Under the pieces are notes generated by a model. The model was not told where the DNA came from and made no database searches. It saw nothing but the letters and a program-made list of their open reading frames with translations. Source: Leishmania martiniquensis (taxonomy: Eukaryota; Euglenozoa; Kinetoplastea; Trypanosomatida; Trypanosomatidae). Taken from it: 64,000 bases of DNA. The stretch is from contig NC_090167.1 in assembly GCF_017916325.1 (NCBI RefSeq), positions 724,501-788,500 on the forward strand, given 5' to 3'. The position numbers and the translations under genes are program-made. Of this stretch, positions 50,982 through 60,560 are shown piece after piece. Every line of letters begins with the position of its first letter. The stretch's first letter is position 1.

Positions 50982-51893
50982 TCATCCTTCAGTAGACTCG
51001 TTGAAGCGCATACCTGCCCCCTTCTCATTCGTAGATACGGGCGCAACGGGGGACGCCGCCTGAGCCTTCGTCTGTCGTGCACGCAGCGCAATGCGGTCTG
51101 GGTGCTTCTCGCGAAGCCCCGTAATGACATTCCACACGTGCTGTGACAACTCCTCAGCTGATTTGAAATTTGTGGCATCGACCGGCTCCCCAAAAGAAAA
51201 GTACGCGTCCGCGGAGTCCATCAGCACCGACCCGCGCGGCCAAAGCTTCTCCGTCCCGCTCAGCGCAAGTGGCACGATGGTGACCCCCTCGTCGACGGCC
51301 AGAGAAAAGAACCCGAGGCGGAACGGGTTAAGTGGGCCGTCGGGGTTCGTGCTTCGAATGCCCTCCGGAAACACGCAAAGCATGCGACCGCGACGCAGAC
51401 ACCGGCGAGCACTCTCCATCATTGGGCCGACTGTGCCTTTCACAGTCGCAAAGCTCGTTTTCTTGTCGCGAAAGTGCACCGCGAGGTCGCCAGAGTTGTA
51501 CAACGCCCACCCACCAAACGGCACTCGGAACAACTCGCCCTTCGCAATCCACGTTCCGTCCCGGGGCAGTAAAGAGCGGATGGACACGAACGGGTCAGCG
51601 CCGCTCAGGTGATTCAGCATGACGATCACCTTCTTTTTCTTTACCACAGGAAAGCTGTTGAGGACATGAATGCGCCAGAACGGGTTCAGCAGATCCATGC
51701 CAACAAAGCTGATCTTGCGGAAAATGTGGCCGCAGATGTCCTGGCGGAACTCAGGCGTCGTGAAGGGGAAGGAGAGCACAATGAAGATCACCTGAAGAAC
51801 CCACACGAGAACCCACTGCACAACGAGGGAGAGGATGAGGTACACCGTGCAGAGCAAGCGGAGGAGCTTGCTCGGGCATTTCTTTTCCGCCAT
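50982..51893 (-). CDS. 1-acyl-sn-glycerol-3-phosphate acyltransferase (AGPAT/PlsC family)
   Basis: 303 aa. It transfers an acyl group from acyl-CoA to lysophosphatidate to give phosphatidate, in glycerophospholipid synthesis, at the ER membrane. A hydrophobic N-terminal region (about residues 10-45) provides membrane anchoring. The catalytic NHLSGAD (His95, Asp100: HxxxxD) is intact, GELFRVPFGGW lies near 119-129 (motif II), VFPEGIRST at 174-182 (motif III, usually EGTRS) and FRLGFF near 191. IVPLALSG at 206-213 completes motif IV. The tail after residue 270 is Ala/Gln-rich and unstructured. Length fits the family. Specificity for lysophosphatidate rather than another lysolipid cannot be read from sequence. 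Confidence 0.93.
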   Translation of the reverse strand: MAEKKCPSKLLRLLCTVYLILSLVVQWVLVWVLQVIFIVLSFPFTTPEFRQDICGHIFRKISFVGMDLLNPFWRIHVLNSFPVVKKKKVIVMLNHLSGADPFVSIRSLLPRDGTWIAKGELFRVPFGGWALYNSGDLAVHFRDKKTSFATVKGTVGPMMESARRCLRRGRMLCVFPEGIRSTNPDGPLNPFRLGFFSLAVDEGVTIVPLALSGTEKLWPRGSVLMDSADAYFSFGEPVDATNFKSAEELSQHVWNVITGLREKHPDRIALRARQTKAQAASPVAPVSTNEKGAGMRFNESTEG

Positions 51894-51985
51894 GGTGGCC
51901 TGCGGCTCCGGTAGATCTGGGAACTATATGCCGTGAGCGATGATGAATCGGAGGAGGGCGAGAACCCTGGAAAGAAAAGGGCGCG
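51894..51985 (-). promoter_or_regulatory. Probable trans-splice acceptor of the acyltransferase gene
   Basis: Minus-strand CCCTTTTCTTTCCAG ends with AG at 51968-51967, within a broader pyrimidine-rich stretch reaching about 52120. It would give a 5' leader of about 73 bases before the ATG at 51893. Inferred from composition. Confidence 0.4.
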
Positions 51986-52926
51986 CGGAGCAGAAAGCGA
52001 AGGCGACGATCCGACGCGGAGACGAGATGGCAGTGAAGCGGAGGGGGAAAAGGGAAGAAGACAGAGAAGCACTGAGCGAACACGTAAGAGGCGCGAGGAG
52101 GAGGGGGCACTCAGGCGCGCCCGCGTCGTCGCCCCTTCTCGTATGTTTTCACTCCCTATCCTAACGCGATGACGCGGATGCGCCACACTGCTGTGCGTGA
52201 AGGGCGACGGAGACAGTGGTGATGTGCGGCAGGTGATGAGCAAGCAGGCACAAGCACACGTGCACGCACAAAACGATACACAAAAACTACAGAAAACGAG
52301 TTTGGCGTTGTGTTCAGGTGAAGAGAAGGTTACTTCGTGGGTGTCTGCCCGCCTATAAGATCGGGATAGCAAGCGCAAACGGCTCTGTCTTTACCGTGTT
52401 GCTCCCTTCGGCGCAGATGACCTCCTCGAACCGTGAAAAGCCGTAAAGCCCTCGTAGGCACCCACACACACAGTCACAAACGCAGAGAGAGAGACAGAGA
52501 GATGAGAGGAGATGGATGCCACAACATGAAGGACAAGAATCAGCGAGTAGGAGGAGTGCGCGCAGGCTGTGTCCTTCCATTGAGAGATGTGCATGCACCT
52601 CCAACAGTACGCCTCATCCGCAATCCCCTATAGGGAGAGAGAGAGCTGTAGGTCGTAGGGCACCGGTGCACATGGATCGGTATGGCCATGAGCGAGACGA
52701 GAACTCTCCCCCCCCCACAGGACCACAAAAGCAGTGGCCAGGGGGTAGCGAGTCGCCAACACGTCCTCATGTCCGCAGCAACGCGCCTTCCCTTCTTCAC
52801 TGTTTGGGACCCTCTACTCTAACTCGATGCGGAGATGCCACAAAGAGAGCCTCGGTGGATTTGCTTCGCTTCTCCCCCGCACTCTGCGCTCTCTTCACTT
52901 TAACCAGTTCCGTTCGTTTTTGCTGC

Positions 52927-53504
52927 CTGCCCACTCCCTGCCACACAGCGCGTGAATCAAGGAGCAGCAGACAGAGAGAGAGAGACGCGCACGTCTTCTC
53001 GCCGGGCCCCATCGCGTACCGTGCAGCAGTCGTGTAGAGGCGCGCGCGAGGCAGCAGTGGGCGGGCTCAGGCATCCCAACGCAGGCGCCGCCTCATACTC
53101 GGCGTACACGCCTCGCAGGTCGCCACGTGGTGCACCCCTCGGCGAGGGCGGCGGCAGTGGCGGCTCAAGCTGCCCACGCCACTGAGCAGTGAGGGCCAGG
53201 CAGGATGCGCTCGCGGCACACGGCTACTCCACGTACCGTATGCATCGCACAAGCGTCGTCACGGCCGCACGTCTCCCCGACGCAGCACCAGCCACTGGCC
53301 TGACCGCGGGTACCTGTAGGGGCAAGTCGCTGTGACGTCGCCGCGTCGTGGGTGATTGGCGTTCTCGTCGCCACCAGAGAGGCGGATCAGCGTTCGGGGG
53401 GCGAGAGATGGGGGGAGGGGGGGATGGGCTCGCTTGGCGCTCTCCCACGCACAGAAGAAGGGCCGGCAGCGGTCCACCTTGGCATACGGCGCACAGGGAA
53501 TGGT
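52927..53504 (-). mobile_element. SIDER-like retroposon, pair C copy 1
   Basis: 578 bases recurring at 56180-56757 with the same length and, as far as I can read, no differences. It belongs to the same broad family as pair A (shared GGGATACGCTCGCG/GGATGCGCTCGCGG and CGCACAAGC-type segments) but is a different subtype. It begins about 260 bases past the stop of the 475-aa gene. A-rich sequence (GCAAAAACGAACGGAA) follows the low-coordinate end in minus orientation. Weaker similarity extends about 30 bases beyond that end in both copies. Confidence 0.78.
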
Positions 53505-53762
53505 GACGTGTGTTTGTGTACGTCTCCCCATGTGGTTTGCGGGTGAACACAAGGAGACAGACGAGCACACACACGCACGCACGCACACAGACCTATACCT
53601 CTGCACGAAAAAAAAAGAGGAGCAGCACAAGCATAAAGATGCGATTGCATCAGACCGCACGCGTACGCCCGAAAGAGAGCAGACATCATCAGTGATGCGC
53701 TGCCGCGGAATCCGAAATATTTGACAAAGGCAACGGCAAGCAAGAGCGAAGGGGTGTCCGCT

Positions 53763-55190
53763 TCACGGATCTCTCTCACGTATTTCTCCCGACGTCTCTC
53801 CGGGGTCTCGCAAAGCCTCATCGGCGTCGTCGCTGCACCTCGCTAAGATCTGACGCAGACTGCGACCATACGCGGCCGCTGCCTGAACAGCAGCCGTGTA
53901 CTCAGATGTAAGCTGCGCCGATTTCGCCACTGATGTCAGCAACGCCGGGCGGCTCCTATGATGTCCGGTGGATCTACACGTAAATGGCATCACGGTTCCG
54001 CTGGACAAGGGTGAATGCTTGCTGGCAAGCAGGTAGTGTCTCGCGCCATTGGGCCGCATCCCGCCTTCGCTGTCCATGAGGTTTCCCACCTCAGACGCGC
54101 CAGGCAGGCCGTCGCCAAGATGGAGGAGGGGCGGGTCTGCTATGATGTCGAGCTCATGGTCAACAAAGGTGAGCATTGAGCTGCTGGGTGAACAGAGCGA
54201 AAATTCGCGAGAGCCGACCCCCACAAAGGCGGCAGCTGCCACGTTTTCCAAGACCGCACCCGGGATACTCGTAGGCGTTCTCAAGCACGATGCGCATCGT
54301 CCTGAGCTTGATGTGAGGCTCCCCTCATCCTGCAGCTGGGTGGTCGACGGCTCAGCGAAGTGGTGCACCAGAGGGCGGGCAAGGGTTAAAGCAGCTACTT
54401 TCATGGCGGCAAGTTGAGGTTGGCCTTCCTCCGCCTCAAGTGGAGAGCTCAGCGCCATATCCTTACGCCCCTTAACCCTGCTATGCAGTGCGGGAGCCGA
54501 GTGGCACCGGATCGACCCCGCGCTGTGCAACTGAGTAAGCTGCGATGAAGTGGCGGACATGCCTGAGGAGGTCGATTGTGACAAAAGGCCCGCCTGCGGC
54601 GCGTGACCCGGCAGCGCCCCGCCCGCGGCTGAGACGATGCGTTCCTTCTGCAGTGTTAGGTAGGCTTCTCGATTAGATGAGATCACCACCCATGGAGACT
54701 GCGGCTGCGACAGCGTGGCCGCCAACGTTGCCGTATTTTCAAGCTCTTCTTCTGATGGAAGCACTAACGACCTGGACGTGGCGCCGTCGCGAGGGCCTTC
54801 AATGCGGAACTGGCACTCGGCATCGGTACACATCCACACGCCATCGTGGCCGTTGTGTGTTATTGTGGAGTCGCCGACATCCAGTCGAAAAGGCAAGGCA
54901 GGGAGGAGGGATAGCGACTCTCTGAGGGTGCGGGAAGACGGGCCAGTAGTCGCTGGCGATGCCTCCTTGTGAGTTGACGACCGCATGCAAGCCACCGTTG
55001 AGTCTCCTCGAGAGCAGGGAGCCGAGTCGCTGGAGCGGAAGACATCCGGGGTGAGGCGGTCCTGCATGGAAGCCAAAGACCAGCAAGAGGCTTTCGGTAG
55101 GCTCGTATGTCCGAGAGCATTGTGATTACGCTGAGACCCCTCTGTGGCCGGCGGCGAGTCTGGTGAGAAGCCTGAAAGCGGCAACTGCAT
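53763..55190 (-). CDS. Hypothetical Ser-rich protein (475 aa)
   Basis: I recognise no family. The frame is open to 55268, but that start is a GTG; the first in-frame ATG is at 55190 (MQLPLSGFSPDSPP), giving 475 aa. Most of the sequence is Ser/Ala/Pro/Gly-rich and probably disordered. A more compact stretch lies near residues 90-130 (LPFRLDVGDSTITHNGHDGV, CTDAECQFRI) and might be a small beta domain. A helical segment with AVQAAAAYGRSLRQIL lies near the C terminus. The reading frame and GC bias support a real gene. Direct repeats C1 and C2 flank it. Confidence 0.7.
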   Translation of the reverse strand: MQLPLSGFSPDSPPATEGSQRNHNALGHTSLPKASCWSLASMQDRLTPDVFRSSDSAPCSRGDSTVACMRSSTHKEASPATTGPSSRTLRESLSLLPALPFRLDVGDSTITHNGHDGVWMCTDAECQFRIEGPRDGATSRSLVLPSEEELENTATLAATLSQPQSPWVVISSNREAYLTLQKERIVSAAGGALPGHAPQAGLLSQSTSSGMSATSSQLTQLHSAGSIRCHSAPALHSRVKGRKDMALSSPLEAEEGQPQLAAMKVAALTLARPLVHHFAEPSTTQLQDEGSLTSSSGRCASCLRTPTSIPGAVLENVAAAAFVGVGSREFSLCSPSSSMLTFVDHELDIIADPPLLHLGDGLPGASEVGNLMDSEGGMRPNGARHYLLASKHSPLSSGTVMPFTCRSTGHHRSRPALLTSVAKSAQLTSEYTAAVQAAAAYGRSLRQILARCSDDADEALRDPGETSGEIRERDP

Positions 55191-56179
55191 GGCGACAGCG
55201 GCGGAGTAGAACGCCTCCGCGGCGTCCGTTCGGGTGTCGCCCAAGAAAAGTCGTCCCGCAAGAGGCACGCGTCGCTCTCACGTTTGCGAGTGATGTGCTC
55301 CGTGACCCCAATCCCGTTCAAATACGAGATGAAAGCAACCCACGAGCCACTGGTATCTGCATCCCAGACGTACGCGCCTCGCCAACTTCTGCTCCACACG
55401 TCAGCTCCGCTAAAAGTCTGTTCGTGTATGCCCGCTGGCGCCGGCGCTACATGCCGGGGTAATCATGCAAAACAGAGAGGAGGTGCACGGCGCACCGCCG
55501 CGAGTGCGTCTGCAACGAAATACGATGGCTCTGAAAACTCCTTTGCGGTGGCAGGAACGTTCGACGAAGAGAGTTAACTTTCTGTGTGTGTGTGTGTCTG
55601 AGCCTATGCCTGTATGTGAGCATGTGAGTACGTTCGACTGATTAAAGAAGGGAAGTCGATGCTGTTAGAGAGGAGGTCAAGTGCACCCACTACCAAGCAA
55701 CAAGGGCGCCCTCGGGGGGGAAGGGGAGGGAGGTACGCGCGAGCGGATGACGGCTGAAATGGGCCTCAGTGCCGAGGATGGCAACGCAACAGAAAAAGAA
55801 AGAGGAAGGAGGAAACGGCCACGATGAAGGGAAAGATCCAAATGCATCCGTGAGAGCAGTGCGCACGCCGCCCCCAGAGTCAGTCCCTCCTCACGCACCC
55901 TTCGTACCTGCCAGCGGCTTTCCACCCCACCCCATTTCCTCTCCTCCATGAAGCAAGCGCACATCCCGCACACCGTACCGTCCATTTTCACAAAACAGAC
56001 GTGACATGCCCTACAAATCTTCCCTCTTCCTCTTCTTGCTTACCTTCGTTGTCGTAGAAACCCAAAGAACACCAATATGCGCCTCGGCTCAGTGAAGACC
56101 GGCTGCAACGTGAAAAATCACACATTTACCGCTGCCCCTGGTAGCTACTTCACTCTGTTCTTGCGTTTACTGCTTCCGT

Positions 56180-56757
56180 CTGCCCACTCCCTGCCACACA
56201 GCGCGTGAATCAAGGAGCAGCAGACAGAGAGAGAGAGACGCGCACGTCTTCTCGCCGGGCCCCATCGCGTACCGTGCAGCAGTCGTGTAGAGGCGCGCGC
56301 GAGGCAGCAGTGGGCGGGCTCAGGCATCCCAACGCAGGCGCCGCCTCATACTCGGCGTACACGCCTCGCAGGTCGCCACGTGGTGCACCCCTCGGCGAGG
56401 GCGGCGGCAGTGGCGGCTCAAGCTGCCCACGCCACTGAGCAGTGAGGGCCAGGCAGGATGCGCTCGCGGCACACGGCTACTCCACGTACCGTATGCATCG
56501 CACAAGCGTCGTCACGGCCGCACGTCTCCCCGACGCAGCACCAGCCACTGGCCTGACCGCGGGTACCTGTAGGGGCAAGTCGCTGTGACGTCGCCGCGTC
56601 GTGGGTGATTGGCGTTCTCGTCGCCACCAGAGAGGCGGATCAGCGTTCGGGGGGCGAGAGATGGGGGGAGGGGGGGATGGGCTCGCTTGGCGCTCTCCCA
56701 CGCACAGAAGAAGGGCCGGCAGCGGTCCACCTTGGCATACGGCGCACAGGGAATGGT
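56180..56757 (-). mobile_element. SIDER-like retroposon, pair C copy 2
   Basis: 578 bases, apparently identical to 52927-53504 at a constant offset of 3253. It lies about 1 kb beyond the 5' end of the 475-aa gene and 1.7 kb past the TSR3 stop. The two copies are direct repeats. Confidence 0.78.
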
Positions 56758-57000
56758 TTGTATCCATCCGCCCGCGTGGATGCAGCAGTCACTGGCATAT
56801 GTGTGTATATAAAGGCCGCGCGCGACTTCGTCATCACTGCCGCCCATTTGGCTCGGCTCCTCTTTCCGCCGCTTTCTCTATCACTGTGGGACCTCTGCCA
56901 CTGGAATGGTTAGCGGCTGTGACCGTCTACGCGCAGAAAGGGCGACACCGCCTTTACTGGGCTTCAAAGGGCACAGCCCGTAAAAGCATGCATGGGCGCC

Positions 57001-58300
57001 TCAGTCACGGCCAAGCCCCACGAGGCCGGACTCCCCGAGCTCAGAAGCGATTTCACCGGTCAGCGATCGCGCCCCGTGGGCTTTGAAGAGAAGGGGAAAA
57101 GAGCGGGTCTTGTAAACGCGCAGAGTCTGCCATTCCAGGTGATGCCATTGATGCTCGTCTGAGGCTGCGGGCACAGCTGCCCAAGGAGGATACGCATCGC
57201 CGCCAGGACGCTGACGAGACATTAAGAGGCCTGAAGCCGCACGTGAACCTTGCAAAGAGAAACAGCAGATGCAAACGTTGCACGAAGTGCGGCGAGTCTC
57301 AGAGAGCTCCTGTACTGCTCCGCCTCTGCAAAGCCTCATCGCAGACTCATACGCGCAGAGGCAGATCCGCAGGCGCCCTTCCGTATAGCTTTCTCTGTTC
57401 CGAGTCAGCTGCACGCAGGCAAGTTGCCGTTGCAAGACCGTCATACAGCCGGCAGCAGCCTCTTTTCCTTCTGGCACCCCGCGTGGAGCTAACAGATGCG
57501 CAGCAGGCCGCTGCGCCAAAATCGGCCACGGCGGTGGGTATCTGAGAGGCGCCCAGGGATTTCGGGTGCTTAGAGCCCCACCCCCCTTGATAAGGCCTGA
57601 AAGGGCTGATGCGGATGGCTCTGCTTTGTCGAGGGACGGTGTGGCCTAGACCGCACTGAAGGCCGACCTTATCACAATCCTCAGAATCGGCCCGTGCAGC
57701 CGCTGGTTCGGGCACGGCGCAGACCCGCACCGTCATGCTATTGACGATCTGCGGTGTTGCCTTTCACGAGCGTAGCGCGACGCCACACGAGGGAGACGCA
57801 ATGCGGCGATATCCTGCGGCAGAGGCGTTGGCTTCCTCCCCGAACTGCGACGCTGCTGTAGCGCGGGCTCAACGCTGGCAGCGCTCGTTTCCCTGACGGA
57901 GCAGACGACAAAAGTCACGGGCTGCATGGGTCAGCGGGAGCGGGCGCGTGGGGGTACGGGTCCGCAGCAGCAAGAGAGCACGAGCCCGCCGGTCAAGAGG
58001 GAGTCGGGATGGCGCCAGCACGGGGCCGATAACGAGGGGGACCGAGTGGGGAGGGCGGGCAGGGGCCAGGCCCGTCCGACCAAATCTCCTCTGCGCACGC
58101 GCTTGCACATTTGCTTGATGCAAAGACTTTTATGCCCATGGCAAATAGTGCGCATGTGTGCACCCGCGGAGGACACGACACGCGAGTCAGCTGGCACGTG
58201 CACGTTAGAGAGCCCAGCAAAGGCTGACGGGCGGCGAAGACAAATCAGTATCGGAGTGGGGCTCACCACGGCTCCCTCTCAGCCGGCGCCATCCCACACA
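57001..58300 (-). pseudogene. Broken coding-like block, candidate decayed retroelement
   Basis: Overlapping minus-strand frames with protein-like composition (58269-57931, 57927-57733, 57736-57347, 57519-57001) and no pyrimidine tracts, but with repeated frame changes and no convincing start. Stretches such as EGRLRICLCAYESAMRLCRG and HHLEWQTLRVYKTRSFPLLF look coding. I could not place them in a family. The block stands next to SIDER-like copy C2 and resembles the other two broken blocks in the window in character, not visibly in sequence. Confidence 0.3.
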
Positions 58301-58441
58301 GGAGCATAGCCGAGCCCCTCTTCACCAGATGTGCACCCCACACCGCCACCGCCCCCCACCCCCTCACTACCCAGTCACTCAAAGCTTCTGCCACAAGTTC
58401 CCCGTTACGGCGCAATGGCATCGCCTCCTGTCATTTTGGGC

Positions 58442-59269
58442 TTAGCTGCCACTGGTGCCATCATCGCTGCCAGGGTCATCTTCCTCAGCCGACTCGTTCT
58501 TCGCATCGTCCTCAGAGAGTGAAGGCTGCTGCCATTCGTGGCGCTTCTTTAGGCGTCCTCGGCGCTCATTCAGAGGGCGAGCATCCGACAGATCCATCGC
58601 ATCCAAGTCGAGAGCGCGCCGCACCTCGCTCTCCCGCAGCTCCGTCTCCACGTACTTCTCCTGAAACGCAGAAACCTCAGCCGAGTTGGCGCACTGCTGG
58701 TAGCCAGCCAATAGCTCGCCGTTCACGTCAAAGAAGCTCGCTCCCCAAGAAAAGTATGCCATGACACTTCGGGCGTCGTCCATCAAGCCCACGATCGCCA
58801 AGGTCGCCGCCAGCGCTTCTGCGCAGTTCAGCTTCGACGGTCGGCCGTAATTCACTGGGTTCGCTGCCATCAGCAGAGGCAAGAGGCGTGGGGCAGACAT
58901 TCGCATCTTGCGCCACGGCACCGCATCCAACTCCTTCCACGAGCAGTCCACCACAGCAACGCCATTCTGCAGCACGATGTCGCGATCGGCAGGACTGACG
59001 ATCTCCGTCGCACTTGGCGTCAGCACCACGCCACAGAATGGCTCGCTGAGGCGCAAGAGGCGCAGCGCGTTTAGGCGATACAACTTCTTTCCAGAGCACG
59101 CGTTGGGGTCGCACTGCTCAAAGTCCCACATGGCGAGGGGCACACTGCACGGATGCGCTGGCGGCTCGTTGCTATGAAACCCGCTGGTCACGCATGCGCC
59201 GCCGGACCCACCGCCGCGTCCGCGACCACGCCCACGACTGCTGCGCGTGTGCGCATTCCCCTTCCCCAT
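58442..59269 (-). CDS. TSR3: Tsr3, 18S rRNA aminocarboxypropyltransferase
   Basis: 275 aa. Tsr3 adds the 3-amino-3-carboxypropyl group from S-adenosylmethionine to a hypermodified pseudouridine in 18S rRNA during late small-subunit maturation. The Gly/Arg-rich N terminus (RGRGRGRGGG, residues 12-24) is typical of nucleolar or RNA-binding proteins. The family core is clear: MWDFEQCDPNACSGKKL (47-63), CGVVLTPSATEIVSPAD, GVAVVDCSWKELDAVP (103-118), then RLLPLLMAANPVNYGRP and KLNCAEALAATLAIVG (128-161). These are the most conserved Tsr3 segments. The C-terminal 60 residues are acidic and Ser-rich, as in other eukaryotic Tsr3 proteins. The start is a true ATG and the length fits. Confidence 0.95.
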   Translation of the reverse strand: MGKGNAHTRSSRGRGRGRGGGSGGACVTSGFHSNEPPAHPCSVPLAMWDFEQCDPNACSGKKLYRLNALRLLRLSEPFCGVVLTPSATEIVSPADRDIVLQNGVAVVDCSWKELDAVPWRKMRMSAPRLLPLLMAANPVNYGRPSKLNCAEALAATLAIVGLMDDARSVMAYFSWGASFFDVNGELLAGYQQCANSAEVSAFQEKYVETELRESEVRRALDLDAMDLSDARPLNERRGRLKKRHEWQQPSLSEDDAKNESAEEDDPGSDDGTSGS

Positions 59270-60086
59270 TTGCCGCGCAGAAGAGGGCTTTTCCCTTTCG
59301 TCTTATTCGTGTTGTTATTGGAGTTGCGATTCCGCTGACTTGATGGAGTTAGAAAATGGGGTAAGTGCAGCTGCAAGAGATGACGACGGACCGATAACCG
59401 CCACCACCCACCACCTCCTTCGTTTGGTAATGAATTGAACGCACGCGCGCAACACAAGCGCACGCAATGCGAGTCCTTTCTCGGCGACTCGAGCGCTTCA
59501 CCTGCAGAAGCAGAGCGCGCCTCAGTGCAGATGGAACGACAAACTGTTTAGCTTTGCTCGTCTGTGTTGCTGCTCCTAAGCAGAAGGCGCCAAGCACATC
59601 ACCATGCAAGACCGATTCCGGGGCGGTGGGGAGGGAGACGAGAGAAAGCTTGAAGGAGAATGAGCCAGATGACTCGGCAATGACGCTGCCTCATATCGAT
59701 GCCTCGAAACGCTACAGCAGACTGGGCGAGCAGTCGAAAGAGCACTGTGGAGCAACGGGTCAGAATGGCAGCTCATGCGAGAGTCACTCACAGAAGGCGT
59801 CAGAGCTGTTGGGGCTGCGAATCCCTGTCGGGAAGCCCCGCGCTGACGCATCATGCCTTATCCACTTCGAGAACGGGGAGAAAGACACAGGATCGAGGTG
59901 CTCTCGAGAGAGAACCTCGCGTTGCACGCCCCTCTCGGCGCGTATGTCAATGAGTTTTATTCCTTACTTACGCGCTGAGCTCCAGCGCACGTGCACGCAC
60001 AGAGAGTGAGGGGAGAGGACGGCGCCTCCTTACCCTCAGCGTGCCGCCTTTGGCACAACGCTCAACTTCTCCGATGAGCTTCCGCA
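59270..60086. other. Intergenic region
   Basis: About 0.8 kb with no supportable gene between the small basic protein gene and TSR3. A plus-strand frame of 180 codons (59467-60009) crosses it but is antisense to the unit and has no domain features. Confidence 0.45.
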
Positions 60087-60530
60087 TCAATAGTGGCGGC
60101 GCCTCAGCGTCCTCTTCGCGGTTGTCGCAGTCACAGGCGCGTCGGGTGAAGGTGCATTGGCCGCCTGCGCGGCCGCCGCGGAGGCCTTCGCCACGTCGTC
60201 GAATGGCGCTGTGGAAAAGAAGGCCGCCTTTGCAACAGCTGCCTCCGTCGCGGCTGCGCTTTTTGTGGCCGCCATCGGTGCCGAAGGTAAAGGCGCTGCG
60301 CCGTCTTCGCTCATCGACCTCGCCACTCCTGAGGCGCCCGCCTCGGTGCGCTGCTTCTTTGCTGGGACAGTCTCCGTCCTGTCGCACAATGCATTCGTGG
60401 CCCCCTCGTTTCCCGACGCGCGGCTGCGCTTGGGTGCGCGGCGCTTCTCCAGGAATGCTTCCCGTTGCTTCTCTAGGTTGAGCAGGTGAGCGACATAGTT
60501 TTGACGCTTGACACGGTGCTTCTTGGGCAT
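60087..60530 (-). CDS. Small basic hypothetical protein (147 aa)
   Basis: Starts at a true ATG with a good acceptor just upstream. The first 45 residues are highly basic and helical (MPKKHRVKRQNYVAHLLNLE, EKRRAPKRSR), the centre is Ala/Ser/Thr-rich, and the end is basic again (KRTLRRRHY). The composition fits a nuclear or nucleolar RNA-binding protein, and its neighbour is the ribosome-biogenesis enzyme Tsr3, but neighbours in these units are often unrelated. No family recognised. Confidence 0.7.
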   Translation of the reverse strand: MPKKHRVKRQNYVAHLLNLEKQREAFLEKRRAPKRSRASGNEGATNALCDRTETVPAKKQRTEAGASGVARSMSEDGAAPLPSAPMAATKSAAATEAAVAKAAFFSTAPFDDVAKASAAAAQAANAPSPDAPVTATTAKRTLRRRHY

Positions 60531-60560
60531 TCTAAACTGGACAGGAAGAGAGAGGGAGCT
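60531..60560 (-). promoter_or_regulatory. Probable trans-splice acceptor of the small basic protein gene
   Basis: Minus strand reads CTCCCTCTCTCTTCCTGTCCAG with AG at 60538-60537, only six bases before the ATG at 60530. A T run of about 14 lies further upstream (about 60645-60658). If used, the native leader would be extremely short. Confidence 0.4.

Larger units (their letters stand above)
51894..53762. other. Intergenic region with SIDER-like copy C1
   Basis: 1.9 kb with no supportable gene. It holds the 5' UTR of the acyltransferase gene and the 3' UTR of the 475-aa gene. Repeat C1 is at 52927-53504. A homopolymer A run is at about 53608-53616, with GA runs near 52485-52505. Confidence 0.5.
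55191..58441. other. Intergenic region with SIDER-like copy C2
   Basis: 3.25 kb with no intact gene. It holds the 5' UTR of the 475-aa gene, (GT)n at about 55582-55596, repeat C2 (56180-56757), and from 57.0 to 58.4 kb a coding-like but broken stretch on the minus strand (separate entry) that leads into the 3' end of TSR3. Confidence 0.5.
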
